Source: Alphaproteobacteria bacterium (GTDB lineage: Bacteria; Pseudomonadota; Alphaproteobacteria; Rickettsiales; SXRF01). Taken from it: a stretch of 64,000 nucleotides of DNA. The stretch's first letter is position 1, and each line of letters starts with the position of its first letter. The notes beneath the pieces are model-generated. The model searched no databases. It was not told the DNA's origin and saw nothing but the letters and a program-made list of their open reading frames with translations. The stretch is taken from the NCBI GenBank assembly GCA_020049775.1, contig JAGVLO010000005.1:23898-87897 (forward strand). Reading direction: 5' to 3'. The translations under genes were made by a program, and so were the position numbers. Positions 19,224-27,913 of the stretch are shown here, piece after piece.

Positions 19224-20036
19224 CTACTTCAGGCGGTATGCGCCACGGAAATCGTCAAAAGCTGCAAAGTTGCCATCGGGATCAACAAGGCTTTCGGTAG
19301 ATCCGAGAATCAATACACCGTGAGGCTGTAGCGACCGCACCATCTTGCGCGTTATCTGCGCTTTGGTGTCGTCATCAAAATAAATAAGCACGTTGCGGCA
19401 CAATATAATGTCGAACTTGCCGAGTATGGTGTATTCGTCGAGCAGGTTCTGCAGGCGGAAATTCACCATGCCTCGCAACACTTCCTTGGCCTGCCAAGAA
19501 GTATCGGGAAGTTGCGTAAAGTATTTAAGCAATATCTGGATAGGAAGCCCGCGCTGCACTTCAAACTGCGAATAAATACCCCCCTTGGCCTTATCCACTA
19601 CTTTCTTAGCAAGGTCGGTGGCGATGATTTCGAACTTCCAGTCCAGCATTTTGGCGGCATCTTCCTTGATGCATATCGATACCGTGTACGGCTCTTGCCC
19701 TGTGGAACAAGCCGCGCTCCAGATGCGCATCTGCTTGGTGTCCGCTTGCTTTTCCATCATCATCGGAAATATTTTCTGGCGCAGCGCTTCGTAGGGTTTC
19801 ATGTCACGGAAAAACGAAGACTCGTTTGTGGTCATCGCCTCGGTAACTTCTGTCAGCAACGCTTCGTCCGGTTTGGACTTCAGGCGCGCACAAAGCTGCG
19901 ACAAATCGGTCAGCCCCAGCTGGCGCGCAATCGGCACCAGCCTGCTTTCAATGAGGTATTGCTTGTCAGCCGTAAGAGCAAGCCCCGATCGCTTCTTAAG
20001 CAATGATGAGAGATATTCAAAGTCTGCAGATTGCAT
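19224..20036 (-). CDS. cheR: Chemotaxis protein methyltransferase CheR
   Basis: 270 residues. SAM-dependent methylation of glutamates on chemoreceptors. An N-terminal helical CheR domain (about 1-70) precedes the methyltransferase domain with SAACSTGQEPYTVSI (motif I), ATDLAKKVVDKAK and the ILCRNVLIYFDDDT segment. It is the last gene of the chpT-cheA-W-Y-B-R operon; its start shares one base with the cheB stop. The ctrA terminator lies 17 bp beyond its stop. Confidence 0.96.
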   Translation of the reverse strand: MQSADFEYLSSLLKKRSGLALTADKQYLIESRLVPIARQLGLTDLSQLCARLKSKPDEALLTEVTEAMTTNESSFFRDMKPYEALRQKIFPMMMEKQADTKQMRIWSAACSTGQEPYTVSICIKEDAAKMLDWKFEIIATDLAKKVVDKAKGGIYSQFEVQRGLPIQILLKYFTQLPDTSWQAKEVLRGMVNFRLQNLLDEYTILGKFDIILCRNVLIYFDDDTKAQITRKMVRSLQPHGVLILGSTESLVDPDGNFAAFDDFRGAYRLK

Positions 20037-21190
20037 TAGCGCTTCCCGTCAATCTGCCGGATAAGATACGGCCCAATGTCCGGAAGCGGCAATATTGCTT
20101 TGCAGAGTTTGTGGTCGGCAACGGCTTTGGGCATGCCATAGACCACGCTGGTTGCCTGATCCTGCGCGACCACGCCGCCGCCACTGCGCACGACATCCTT
20201 GCAGCCTTCCATGCCGTCATGCCCCATACCGGTAAGCACCAGCACGGCAAGATGCTGTCCATAAATTTTGCTCAGACTGCGCAACATCGGGTCTGCTGCC
20301 GGACGGCAGAAATTCTCTGGCGGGTCCTGATTCAGACGCAATACCACGTGGCTGGCATCTTTCCTTTCGGCGACCATATGGTAATTACCGGGAGCAATAT
20401 AAATTTGCCCAGCCACAACCGGATCACCGTCCACCGCTTCCTTGCATGGGCGGTCGCCCGCCTTCGACAAATGCTCGGCCAGCAATTTCGTAAAAGTCGG
20501 CGGCATGTGCTGCGTAATAAATATCGGCACATTCTTCAGCGTACCCTTCAGGTTGCCGAACAGCGTCATAAGCGCCTGCGGGCCGCCGGTAGAAGATGCA
20601 ATGGCAAACGCACGCACACCAAACATAGTGATCGGCGCATTCACATCCAGCGTAACCGGAGGAACGTCGGATTCAACAACAGGCCTTGCAGGTGTTATTA
20701 CACTGGGTGCCACAGCAGTTGGAGAGACCGCAGCGGGAGATGCAGCAGAAGGCGCAGTTGCAGGTGCAGCCGGGTGATGCCTATCTTCCGTAATACCGCC
20801 GAGTGCCTTTACTTTGCGCGTAAGCTCTTTGTAAAAATCGTCCACCTCGCTACCGAATTTCAGGGATGGCTTGGGAATATAATCCGCCGCACCCAGCGAA
20901 AGCGCCTTAAGGCTTATTTCCGCGTTGCTCTGCGTCAATGTCGAAGACATGATGATTTTTACCGAAGGTAACGCACTGAGCAGCCCCGGAAGCGCCGTCA
21001 GCCCGTCCATCACGGGCATTTCAATATCAAGCACCACAACATCCGGTGCCAGACTTTTTATCATATCGATAGCAGCCTTGCCGTTGGCCGCCGTGCCAAC
21101 GATATTTATAGCAGAATCTGCCGTCAACGCCTTGGCCACAAGGCCACGAATCACCGCCGAGTCATCAACCAATAATACTTTTACCTGCAT
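20036..21190 (-). CDS. cheB: Chemotaxis response regulator methylesterase CheB
   Basis: 384 residues: a receiver domain with D55 in VVVLDIEMPVMDG, an Ala/Pro/Val-rich linker (about residues 140-175), and the C-terminal methylesterase with the catalytic triad in IASSTGGPQAL (Ser), FITQHMPPTF (His) and TGMGHDGMEGCKDV (Asp). It removes receptor methyl groups or deamidates glutamines. The linker is longer and more repetitive than in enteric CheB. It overlaps cheR by one base. Confidence 0.96.
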   Translation of the reverse strand: MQVKVLLVDDSAVIRGLVAKALTADSAINIVGTAANGKAAIDMIKSLAPDVVVLDIEMPVMDGLTALPGLLSALPSVKIIMSSTLTQSNAEISLKALSLGAADYIPKPSLKFGSEVDDFYKELTRKVKALGGITEDRHHPAAPATAPSAASPAAVSPTAVAPSVITPARPVVESDVPPVTLDVNAPITMFGVRAFAIASSTGGPQALMTLFGNLKGTLKNVPIFITQHMPPTFTKLLAEHLSKAGDRPCKEAVDGDPVVAGQIYIAPGNYHMVAERKDASHVVLRLNQDPPENFCRPAADPMLRSLSKIYGQHLAVLVLTGMGHDGMEGCKDVVRSGGGVVAQDQATSVVYGMPKAVADHKLCKAILPLPDIGPYLIRQIDGKR

Positions 21191-21214
21191 GGAAAACCCT
21201 TACTGGCAACGCGC

Positions 21215-21580
21215 CTAAATCATGCTTATTTGTTCGAGCTTCCCTTTGATAATTTCTGCGTCAAAAGGTTTCATGACATATTCGTTAGCCCCCGATTCTA
21301 TGGCCATCATAATATTGTTCACGTCACTTTCGGTGGTGCAGAAAATCACTTTGGGGCTATCGCCACCCGGCATTGCGCGTAGTACCTTCAGGAACTCTAT
21401 ACCGTTCATGACCGGCATATGCCAGTCAAGCAGAATAAGGTCTGGCTTCTGCTGTGTGCAGTAATCAGCGGCTTGCTTTCCATCTTCCACTTCGGAGACG
21501 GCAAACCCAAGCTCCTCCATAATGCGGCGCTCAAGTTTGCGCACTACTTTGGAATCGTCAACAATGAGACAAGACGCCAT
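21215..21580 (-). CDS. cheY: CheY-like response regulator
   Basis: 121 residues, a stand-alone receiver domain. Acidic pair in IVDDS (residues 8-9), phospho-acceptor D52 in LILLDWHMPVMNG, Thr in IFCTTESD and Lys in YVMKPFDAEI. It would carry the signal from CheA to the flagellar motor, or act as a phosphate sink. It lies between cheW (3-bp gap) and cheB (24-bp gap). Confidence 0.93.
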   Translation of the reverse strand: MASCLIVDDSKVVRKLERRIMEELGFAVSEVEDGKQAADYCTQQKPDLILLDWHMPVMNGIEFLKVLRAMPGGDSPKVIFCTTESDVNNIMMAIESGANEYVMKPFDAEIIKGKLEQISMI

Positions 21581-21583
21581 GGG

Positions 21584-22054
21584 TTATGCAACTTTCAGCA
21601 ATGACTGTATATCGATAAGCACCAAAAGCTCGCCGTCCATTTTATAAATCCCAGACGCTACAGATTTCCAGTTGCCGCCCAGATTGGCCGGGGGTTTTTC
21701 AATAGCGTTAGAGGACACGGTCAGAACGTCGCCCACGTCATCCACCAATAGGCTGTGCAGCTCTCCCTTCACTTCCACCACTACAAATGTCGTATTGGGC
21801 AACTTCTTTTCCAGCGGTGGCAAGTTGAGGCGTTTGCGCACATCCAGCACTGTTACGATGCGGCCACGAGAGTTGAGTGAACCCGCTACTTCCGGCGGCG
21901 ACAACGGCACCCGCGTGATAATCTGGTTACGCAACACGTCACGAACATTGTAAACATCGATGCCAAAAAGCTGGCGGTCGATACGCATGGTAACAAAAAT
22001 ATTATCCTTCGCATTTGCAGCAGAAGCTGGGCTGATAGTCTCTACCTGACTCAT
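21584..22054 (-). CDS. cheW: Chemotaxis coupling protein CheW
   Basis: 156 residues of the CheW SH3-like fold, with the segments VTMRIDRQLFGIDVYNVRD, NSRGRIVTVLDVRKRL and LLVDDVGDVLTVSSN. It bridges receptors and CheA. The N-terminus has a short Ser/Ala-rich extension. The start overlaps the cheA stop by four bases. Confidence 0.94.
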   Translation of the reverse strand: MSQVETISPASAANAKDNIFVTMRIDRQLFGIDVYNVRDVLRNQIITRVPLSPPEVAGSLNSRGRIVTVLDVRKRLNLPPLEKKLPNTTFVVVEVKGELHSLLVDDVGDVLTVSSNAIEKPPANLGGNWKSVASGIYKMDGELLVLIDIQSLLKVA

Positions 22055-24810
22055 GCACTGGCCTCCTTAATTGGTTTCTTATGTTGCGCGAGATGGTGGG
22101 CCACAGCCTGTAACAGGCCCGGACGGTCGGTTTTAACAATGCAGTCTTTCATGCCGACATCGCGGGTGAGTTTTACCGTTTCATTGCTCAAAGACGCTGT
22201 ATAGGCGATGATAGGCAGCCCTGCCGCCTGCGGCAGGCTACGGCAAGCATTGGCAAGCTCGATACCGTTCATGCCAGGCATTTCAATGTCTGTTACCATC
22301 ATGTCGAATTTGAAATCCGAGCTGGAAAGAATCTTGAGTGCTTGTTCGGCGTCTTCGGCGGCAGTAATCTTGTAGCCTGCCGACGCGAGGAACGGCACTG
22401 TCAGGTTACGGAAGAACGGGCTATCTTCCACCAGCAGGATGTTGCTTTCCTGCTTGTGTGGGCTGGTATTAGCATCCTTGATCACCTGATCGACAATACC
22501 GGCAAGAATATAGCCCACATCGATAACATCGGTGGTGCGGCCACCGATAACCATGCTACCGAGATAGCCCTGCTCCTTGCCTTCTTTCGAGGACATCTTG
22601 ATGGCGAACTGCGAGTGGATGATGTCCACTATCTCGGTTACCACAAGCCCTACTACTTTCTTGTCGTAGCTGAACACAATCACATCGACATTGCCTTCAT
22701 CCGGCATTTTGAAATCCGGATCCATGGTTTTGAGCTGCATCAGCTCGCCACGGTACTGCACCACCGGAAAGTCACCTGCAACCTCAATAGTTGATACGTC
22801 GATTTCCTCAAGACGTGACACCAGTTCAAGCGGTACGGCCTTGGGCGCACCTTTGCCCATATTGAACAGCAGGAAGCCGACCATGGAGTCTGAATGCGCC
22901 TGTACACCTGTGCTGAGTGCAGTTTCTGCACGGCTTGAGATTTCAATATTGCCGATGCTTTTTGCAATGCCGTTGGGGTCAAGAATCATGATCACGCTGC
23001 CATCACCAAGAATGGTGTTGCCCGAATATACCGTAATGCTCTTAAGAACATTTGCCACGGGCTTTACCACGATTTCCTCGGTGTCAAACACATGATCAAC
23101 TACCACACCGAAATCATAGCCACCCACACGGCACACGGCGATGAATTGCTGTTTTTTCATTAGTTCCTTGTGATCACACGGGAAACCCAGCACTTCCGTC
23201 ATCACCGCCAGCGGTAACAATTTATCGCGCAAACGAAGCACCAGTGAATCATTGATGGTCTCAAGCGCCAGATTCGCTCCTTGTGATACGCGCACCAGCT
23301 CTACAACGTTGATTTGCGGAATGGCAAATTTCTGGCCGCAAGCTTCCACCAGCAGTACGGAAACAATCGCTAGTGTCAGCGGAATTTTGATGGCAACTTT
23401 GGAACCATGCCCCCATTTTGAATCAAGCTCGATGGTGCCGCCAATTTTTTCGATGTTGGTGCGAACCACGTCCATGCCTACACCGCGGCCAGATACGCTG
23501 GTTACCGTTTCAGCGGTCGAAAAACCGGCGCCAAAAATAAACTGCGCTATCTGTTTTTCGCTCATGGCGGCCAGCTGCGCTTCGGTTGCCATGCCGTTCT
23601 GCAGTGCTTTTTGCTTTACGCGCTCGATATTGATACCGCGGCCATCATCGATAATTTCGATAATGATATGGCCACCCTCGTGATAGGCGGACAGCGTGAC
23701 TGTTCCTTCTTCCGTCTTGCCTGCGGCTTTACGATCGGCCGGCGTTTCAAGGCCGTGGTCGCAGGAATTGCGCACCATGTGCGTCAGCGGGTCTTTGATG
23801 ACTTCCAGCAACTGACGGTCAAGTTCCGTGTCTTCGCCGATCATCTTGAGTTCAATTTTTTTGCCCAGTTCGTGCGAAAGGTCGCGTATCAGGCGCGGGA
23901 ATTTAGACCATGCGTTGCCAATCGGCTGCATGCGTGTTTTCATCACGCCGTCCTGCAATTCAGACGTAATGTGGCTGAGCTGCTGGAGCGGAGTCAGGAA
24001 ATCCTTGTCTTCTTTGGTGCGCGCCACCTGCAAAAGCTGGTTACGCGTCAGTACAAGCTCACTGACCATTTGCATCAGGTTTTCAAGTACATCGATATTC
24101 ACGCGGATGCTCTGGTTGGCACCACCACCGCCCTCTTTGGCTGTGCCGTGGTCGTCTTTTGCTGCCGGTTTGGCAACCTGCGCTTTTGGCGCTTCCTGAA
24201 CTGGCGTCATTGGCAACACGACGGCTGTCGGTTGCGCCGGTTCAGGCGCTTGCGCAGCCGCCTCGGCGGCCTGCTCTGCCATCAGCTTGGCAATCGCTGC
24301 GGCCATTTCGGGGTCATCTTCGCCGCAGAAATGCGGAAAGCTGGCCTCACCGGCCGGAGCGACAGCGCCATTCACGGCGGCAGGCTGTTCTACTGCTGCC
24401 GGCTTTGGGGCTTCGCCCTTTCCACCGACTACGCCAGTTTCGGCAAACTGGTTGAGGCGCGCAATCAGATCGGCATCGCTGCCTTGCGGTTCTTCGCCAT
24501 GCTCACTGAGATGTTCTATCAGGCCCTTGATGTTATCAAGTGACTCAAGCACAAGACTGACCGCCGCTTCCGACGCATCGAGTTTTTTGTCGCGTATTTT
24601 GCCCAGCACGTTTTCAGACGCATGCGCAACCGATTCAAGACGCCCCAGCCCGAGGAAGCCGCATGTGCCTTTGATGGTGTGCATGGTTCGGAAAATATTG
24701 CCAAGAATCGCCGTATCTTCCGGGTTCTGTTCAAGCTTTACCAGCTCAAGGTCGAGCGTTGCCAGATTTTCTGTCGTTTCCGTGATAAACTCACCTATCA
24801 AATCATCCAT
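22051..24810 (-). CDS. cheA: Hybrid chemotaxis kinase CheA with second CheW-like domain and receiver
   Basis: 919 residues, well above the 650-700 of typical CheA. Order: Hpt domain with H44 in RTMHTIKGTCGFLG; a Pro/Ala/Glu-rich linker (about 125-235); dimerisation and HATPase domains (HMVRNSCDHGLETP as N box, IDDGRGINIERVK as G1); a CheW-like domain (about 500-640); a second CheW-like segment (about 665-795, with YLGSMVIGGRTTDVIDV); and a C-terminal receiver with D841 in MMVTDIEMPGMNG and Lys in CIVKTDRPG. The fused receiver may be a phosphate sink or an adaptation element, as in other hybrid CheA/FrzE-type kinases. Confidence 0.95.
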   Translation of the reverse strand: MDDLIGEFITETTENLATLDLELVKLEQNPEDTAILGNIFRTMHTIKGTCGFLGLGRLESVAHASENVLGKIRDKKLDASEAAVSLVLESLDNIKGLIEHLSEHGEEPQGSDADLIARLNQFAETGVVGGKGEAPKPAAVEQPAAVNGAVAPAGEASFPHFCGEDDPEMAAAIAKLMAEQAAEAAAQAPEPAQPTAVVLPMTPVQEAPKAQVAKPAAKDDHGTAKEGGGGANQSIRVNIDVLENLMQMVSELVLTRNQLLQVARTKEDKDFLTPLQQLSHITSELQDGVMKTRMQPIGNAWSKFPRLIRDLSHELGKKIELKMIGEDTELDRQLLEVIKDPLTHMVRNSCDHGLETPADRKAAGKTEEGTVTLSAYHEGGHIIIEIIDDGRGINIERVKQKALQNGMATEAQLAAMSEKQIAQFIFGAGFSTAETVTSVSGRGVGMDVVRTNIEKIGGTIELDSKWGHGSKVAIKIPLTLAIVSVLLVEACGQKFAIPQINVVELVRVSQGANLALETINDSLVLRLRDKLLPLAVMTEVLGFPCDHKELMKKQQFIAVCRVGGYDFGVVVDHVFDTEEIVVKPVANVLKSITVYSGNTILGDGSVIMILDPNGIAKSIGNIEISSRAETALSTGVQAHSDSMVGFLLFNMGKGAPKAVPLELVSRLEEIDVSTIEVAGDFPVVQYRGELMQLKTMDPDFKMPDEGNVDVIVFSYDKKVVGLVVTEIVDIIHSQFAIKMSSKEGKEQGYLGSMVIGGRTTDVIDVGYILAGIVDQVIKDANTSPHKQESNILLVEDSPFFRNLTVPFLASAGYKITAAEDAEQALKILSSSDFKFDMMVTDIEMPGMNGIELANACRSLPQAAGLPIIAYTASLSNETVKLTRDVGMKDCIVKTDRPGLLQAVAHHLAQHKKPIKEASA

Positions 24811-24836
24811 ACGCCCTCACTTTGCCTATTGCACGC

Positions 24837-25490
24837 TTACGGGTTTGTTCCCTGTTGTGTTACCTGAATATTGACCTGCTCGCCGTCAAGCTGGTAATTG
24901 AAAGATGCGCCCAGCTCCTCGCAGAAGCGGCGCGTCAGGTATGTCTGAACATTACGCGGCGTCAGGTCGTCTGATCCAAAATTTTTGCTGAATACCTTGT
25001 CAATTTCGTCATCCCACTTCATGCCGGGGCCTTGTGCTGTGACCACCAGCTGACGCTGTGAGCCGCCTTCCTGCATAATACGCACACCAATGGTGCCACC
25101 GCGAATAAGCGCGCCGGAAGCAACAATCAGGAGATTGAAAATCAGGCGCGACATTTTCAGGCTTATGGAAACACCTGCCGCATCGGTATGGCTTTCCGGC
25201 CAGTCAAGAGTGATTTTGCTGCCTGTAAAAAAGTCGGAGGCAAGTTTCTGTTTATCCGCCAGACTGGCTTCGCCGTGGTCACGCATCTGGCCGTAAGCCA
25301 TACGGTAAAACTGCAGGCGTGTCACAGCAGAAAACGCACTGCTGACGATCAGCTCCACTGCCTGCCCTTGCAGGTTGAAGCCTTCTTCGCTCAGGAACTC
25401 TGCGCCGTTATTGACCGCGCCAATCGGACCGGTGAGGTCATGACACAAACGTGTACACAGCAATTCCGCCATACGCAGTTCATCAACCAT
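24837..25490 (-). CDS. chpT: Histidine phosphotransferase ChpT
   Basis: 217 residues. The N-terminal helical hairpin contains the phospho-histidine H17 in LLCTRLCHDLTGPIGAVNNG, and the C-terminal half is a degenerate HATPase-like fold (MSRLIFNLLIVASGALIRGG). This is the ChpT pattern, the phosphorelay protein that passes phosphate from CckA to CtrA and CpdR. It is the first gene of the che operon, 26 bp upstream of cheA, and ctrA is nearby. Receptor-side phosphotransfer cannot be excluded from sequence alone, but the family call is firm. Confidence 0.88.
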   Translation of the reverse strand: MVDELRMAELLCTRLCHDLTGPIGAVNNGAEFLSEEGFNLQGQAVELIVSSAFSAVTRLQFYRMAYGQMRDHGEASLADKQKLASDFFTGSKITLDWPESHTDAAGVSISLKMSRLIFNLLIVASGALIRGGTIGVRIMQEGGSQRQLVVTAQGPGMKWDDEIDKVFSKNFGSDDLTPRNVQTYLTRRFCEELGASFNYQLDGEQVNIQVTQQGTNP

Positions 25491-25824
25491 TCAAATACCT
25501 GTCCTTGTCGATTTTTAATTCACGATTTTTTCAGAATATCCAGCCTATTGCAGACTAGATTCTCACCTTACTATTCACCAGAAAGATAAAGATTTAGTAA
25601 AAAATCAGGCAAATTAGTTTTGGGCAGCGTGTACTGGCGCTAAGCACCGCTCAGCAAGGGTTAGGGAAACTTCAAGCGCATGACGAATAAACTACTGCGC
25701 AGCGTCATTTTCATGTATGCGCTTTACCCATTATTAATAATTCACATATTCCTCTAGATTTAGGATGCAGGGTATGTATACAGTTTGGAGTTGATAAAAT
25801 TAATTGGGAGTATCCGGACCGATC
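25491..25824. other. Intergenic divergent region between chpT and the S24 repressor
   Basis: 334 bp, AT-rich toward the right end, with no credible coding frame. A perfect 8-bp palindrome TGTATACA (25775-25782) lies 43 bp before the repressor start and could be its operator. No canonical -35/-10 pair and no TTAA-N7-TTAA box was found. Confidence 0.4.
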
Positions 25825-26517
25825 ATGCCGCTAAAAATGGAACATCCATCCTCCGCCACTAACCCTATAGGCACGCGCCTCAAATATGAGATGAAAAAAC
25901 GCGGTGTTACGTCTAGTGAACTGGCGCGGCGAGCAGAGGTCAAGACGTCGTTTATTTACGATATTATCAGCGGAAAATCTGCCAACCCTTCCACCATCAA
26001 GCTTGCGCGGGTAGCAGACGGCCTGGGGGTCAGCCTTGCTTACCTCGCAGGCCACAGCCAGCAGGAAAGCCCCTCGTTATCTGATATTTATCATGCAGAT
26101 GACAGTTGCATCTGCGTGCCAAGGCTGGCGATTGACATGACGCAGGGAAGCAATATTACATCCGTACGACAGGACGGAGAACCGTTCTATTTCCGCCGCG
26201 CATGGATTATCGAACAATTGCACGCCAACCCCGCCGATATACGCGTGGCTTCTGTTCGCGGCGACAGCATGCAGCCAACATTATTCCATAACGATACGGT
26301 GCTGGTGGACATGGCAAAGAAAAACCCGTCACCGCCTGGCGTGTTCATGATTTTTGACGGCTCAGGACTGGTCGCAAAGCGGTTGGAATACTTAGCCGAC
26401 CATAACCCGCCCGGCGTTCATGTTATCTCGGATAATGCGCAATATTCAAATTACGAACGCACGGTCGATGACATGCGCATTATCGGACGCGTGGTCTGGT
26501 TTTCACGCGAGATATAG
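25825..26517 (+). CDS. XRE-type repressor with S24 (LexA/CI-like) peptidase domain
   Basis: About 230 residues. An N-terminal XRE helix-turn-helix (TSSELARRAEVKTSFIYDII, then NPSTIKLARVADGLGVS) is joined to a C-terminal S24 domain whose nucleophile is the Ser of RGDSMQPTLFHNDTVLVDM and whose general-base Lys is in GSGLVAKRLEYL. Proteins of this build are phage-type or stress repressors that can self-cleave on RecA activation. No phage genes are nearby. ATG 25825 is chosen; TTG 25804 and ATG 25837 are alternatives. The last 67 bp overlap the convergent regulator gene. Confidence 0.87.
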   Translation: MPLKMEHPSSATNPIGTRLKYEMKKRGVTSSELARRAEVKTSFIYDIISGKSANPSTIKLARVADGLGVSLAYLAGHSQQESPSLSDIYHADDSCICVPRLAIDMTQGSNITSVRQDGEPFYFRRAWIIEQLHANPADIRVASVRGDSMQPTLFHNDTVLVDMAKKNPSPPGVFMIFDGSGLVAKRLEYLADHNPPGVHVISDNAQYSNYERTVDDMRIIGRVVWFSREI

Positions 26518-27143
26518 TTACCCAGCTTCAACGCCTGCACGCGGCGATAGAGCGTTGAGCGCCCGATACCCAGATTTTTTGCCGCATGCGTCATGCAACC
26601 GCCACAATGATTGAGCGCAAACTGGATGATTTCCTTTTCAATCAGCTTGAGTTTTTTCATATGGCCTTCACCATCCAGTAGCAGCGGTCGGATAGGGTCC
26701 TGCACACCGTCATGGTTCGCCGGCACGGCTCGTCCGGCACATTGCTGCTCGAGATAGCTGATATATTGACTCATGCGCTGCATGGTCAGGACATTGGCCA
26801 GTGACGCGCGGATACGCGCAGCCGAGGCGCCTTTTGCCAGCACATCATTGGCACTCGCATCGAGCAACTGTGCCACAGGCTGTTCCCCACCCTCGGTAGT
26901 CACAATCACCGGCAATGACGGCATGCAGCCTTTCACTGACTTGATTGCAGACACTGCCGTCTCCGGATCGGCAATGCTGATAAGCATCATATCCACTTTA
27001 GGGTACCCGGCATTTAGGCACGCCAGTGCCGCCGGCACAGTTTTGACCGTATGCAGGTTGTATTTGAGCTGCGTAAACAGTATAGAATGTAATTGTTGAG
27101 AGTAAGACTCATTCGCATCAACTACTAAGATCATCTCCTTCAT
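26451..27143 (-). CDS. Fis-type HTH regulator with receiver-like domain lacking the phospho-Asp
   Basis: About 230 residues. The N-terminal 115 residues look like a receiver domain (ILVVDANES, VIVTTEGG, DVLAKGAS keep the first Asp, the Thr and the Lys), but the phospho-acceptor position is S56 (DMMLISIADP) and the second acidic residue is Ala10. After a linker, a C-terminal Fis-type helix-turn-helix (GCMTHAAKNLGIGRSTLYRRVQAL) follows without an AAA+ domain. Probably phosphorylation-independent. The start at 27143 has an AAGG site. Its 3' end overlaps the convergent S24 gene by 67 bp. Confidence 0.85.
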   Translation of the reverse strand: MKEMILVVDANESYSQQLHSILFTQLKYNLHTVKTVPAALACLNAGYPKVDMMLISIADPETAVSAIKSVKGCMPSLPVIVTTEGGEQPVAQLLDASANDVLAKGASAARIRASLANVLTMQRMSQYISYLEQQCAGRAVPANHDGVQDPIRPLLLDGEGHMKKLKLIEKEIIQFALNHCGGCMTHAAKNLGIGRSTLYRRVQALKLGNYISRENQTTRPIMRMSSTVRS

Positions 27144-27313
27144 GTCGCCCTTTTCTCCGATTCTGCACATTATTTTGGTGCGGGCGGATGCTAAAACACT
27201 ATGGAAGTTGTGTAAACGGCTTTTTTTAACAACTATGTTTTTAACTCTAGGCTGGTTTTTTTTATAAAATCTATGGTATTATCTCGTTAAATAGCATTAA
27301 CACTTATAAAATT

Positions 27314-27913
27314 ATGGCCAGATCGAGACCTTTTTTTATCATTATTTTGCTGGTAGCCGCCTCTTTAGTGACCTCCGGCTACCGTTTCCGCTGCTATATG
27401 TTCTGTAATGACCAGAGTACCATTCAGGCCGAATATGTAGAACAGCGCGACCACTGCCGCCAGTTTGCCCAGCTTAAGGCCGAGACTTCCTCACCTTCTG
27501 GCATGGAAGATAAAAAAGCGAAATCACAACTTATCACGCTGTTCAGCGACTGCATGACGCGTCGCGGCTGGGCCGTACCTGACGGCAAGGACAAAGCGCT
27601 GGCCGCAACAGGCACAGGCGGCAATCCTGCCGCTGCCGGTCCTGCCGCTGCTGGCGTTGGTGCTTCTGCCGCCGGAGCGCCGCAACAAAGCCCGACACCG
27701 GTGAACGAGAAAGAAAGCCAGTCACAGATTGCCCGCGCCAGCGAATGTAACTTTGCACGGCAGAATGCGAGTGCGTCGTCCAATGCCGCTGCGCGCGCCA
27801 AGGCCTGCGACCTGGAATGCGAACACCACCTGAAGGCCGCACCGGATGCACCACGCTCACCCGCCTGCACTGCCGAAATGAAATCGAACCTCTCACGCGG
27901 GCATGATGAGTAA
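27314..27913 (+). CDS. Exported Cys-containing protein with Ala/Gly/Pro linker, unidentified
   Basis: 199 residues. An N-terminal hydrophobic segment (RPFFIIILLVAASLVTSG) serves as signal peptide or anchor. A conserved-looking CMTRRGW motif near residue 80, common at the end of small exported proteins, is followed by an Ala/Gly/Pro-rich linker (about residues 95-135) and a C-terminal Cys-rich part (ECNFARQ, KACDLECEHH, PACTAEM). The even spacing of cysteines suggests disulfides in the periplasm. No family recognised. Its end overlaps the queD start by 11 bp. Confidence 0.65.
   Translation: MARSRPFFIIILLVAASLVTSGYRFRCYMFCNDQSTIQAEYVEQRDHCRQFAQLKAETSSPSGMEDKKAKSQLITLFSDCMTRRGWAVPDGKDKALAATGTGGNPAAAGPAAAGVGASAAGAPQQSPTPVNEKESQSQIARASECNFARQNASASSNAAARAKACDLECEHHLKAAPDAPRSPACTAEMKSNLSRGHDE

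Noticed and set aside
20003..20971. 322-codon plus-strand frame across cheB
   Set aside because: Antisense to CheB, whose receiver and methylesterase motifs are intact.
23611..24543. 310-codon plus-strand frame within cheA
   Set aside because: Antisense shadow of the Ala/Pro-rich linker and kinase region of CheA.
27293..27308. Possible CtrA box (TTAAATAGCATTAA) before the exported Cys protein
   Set aside because: Spacer of six bases; treated as chance in an AT-rich region.
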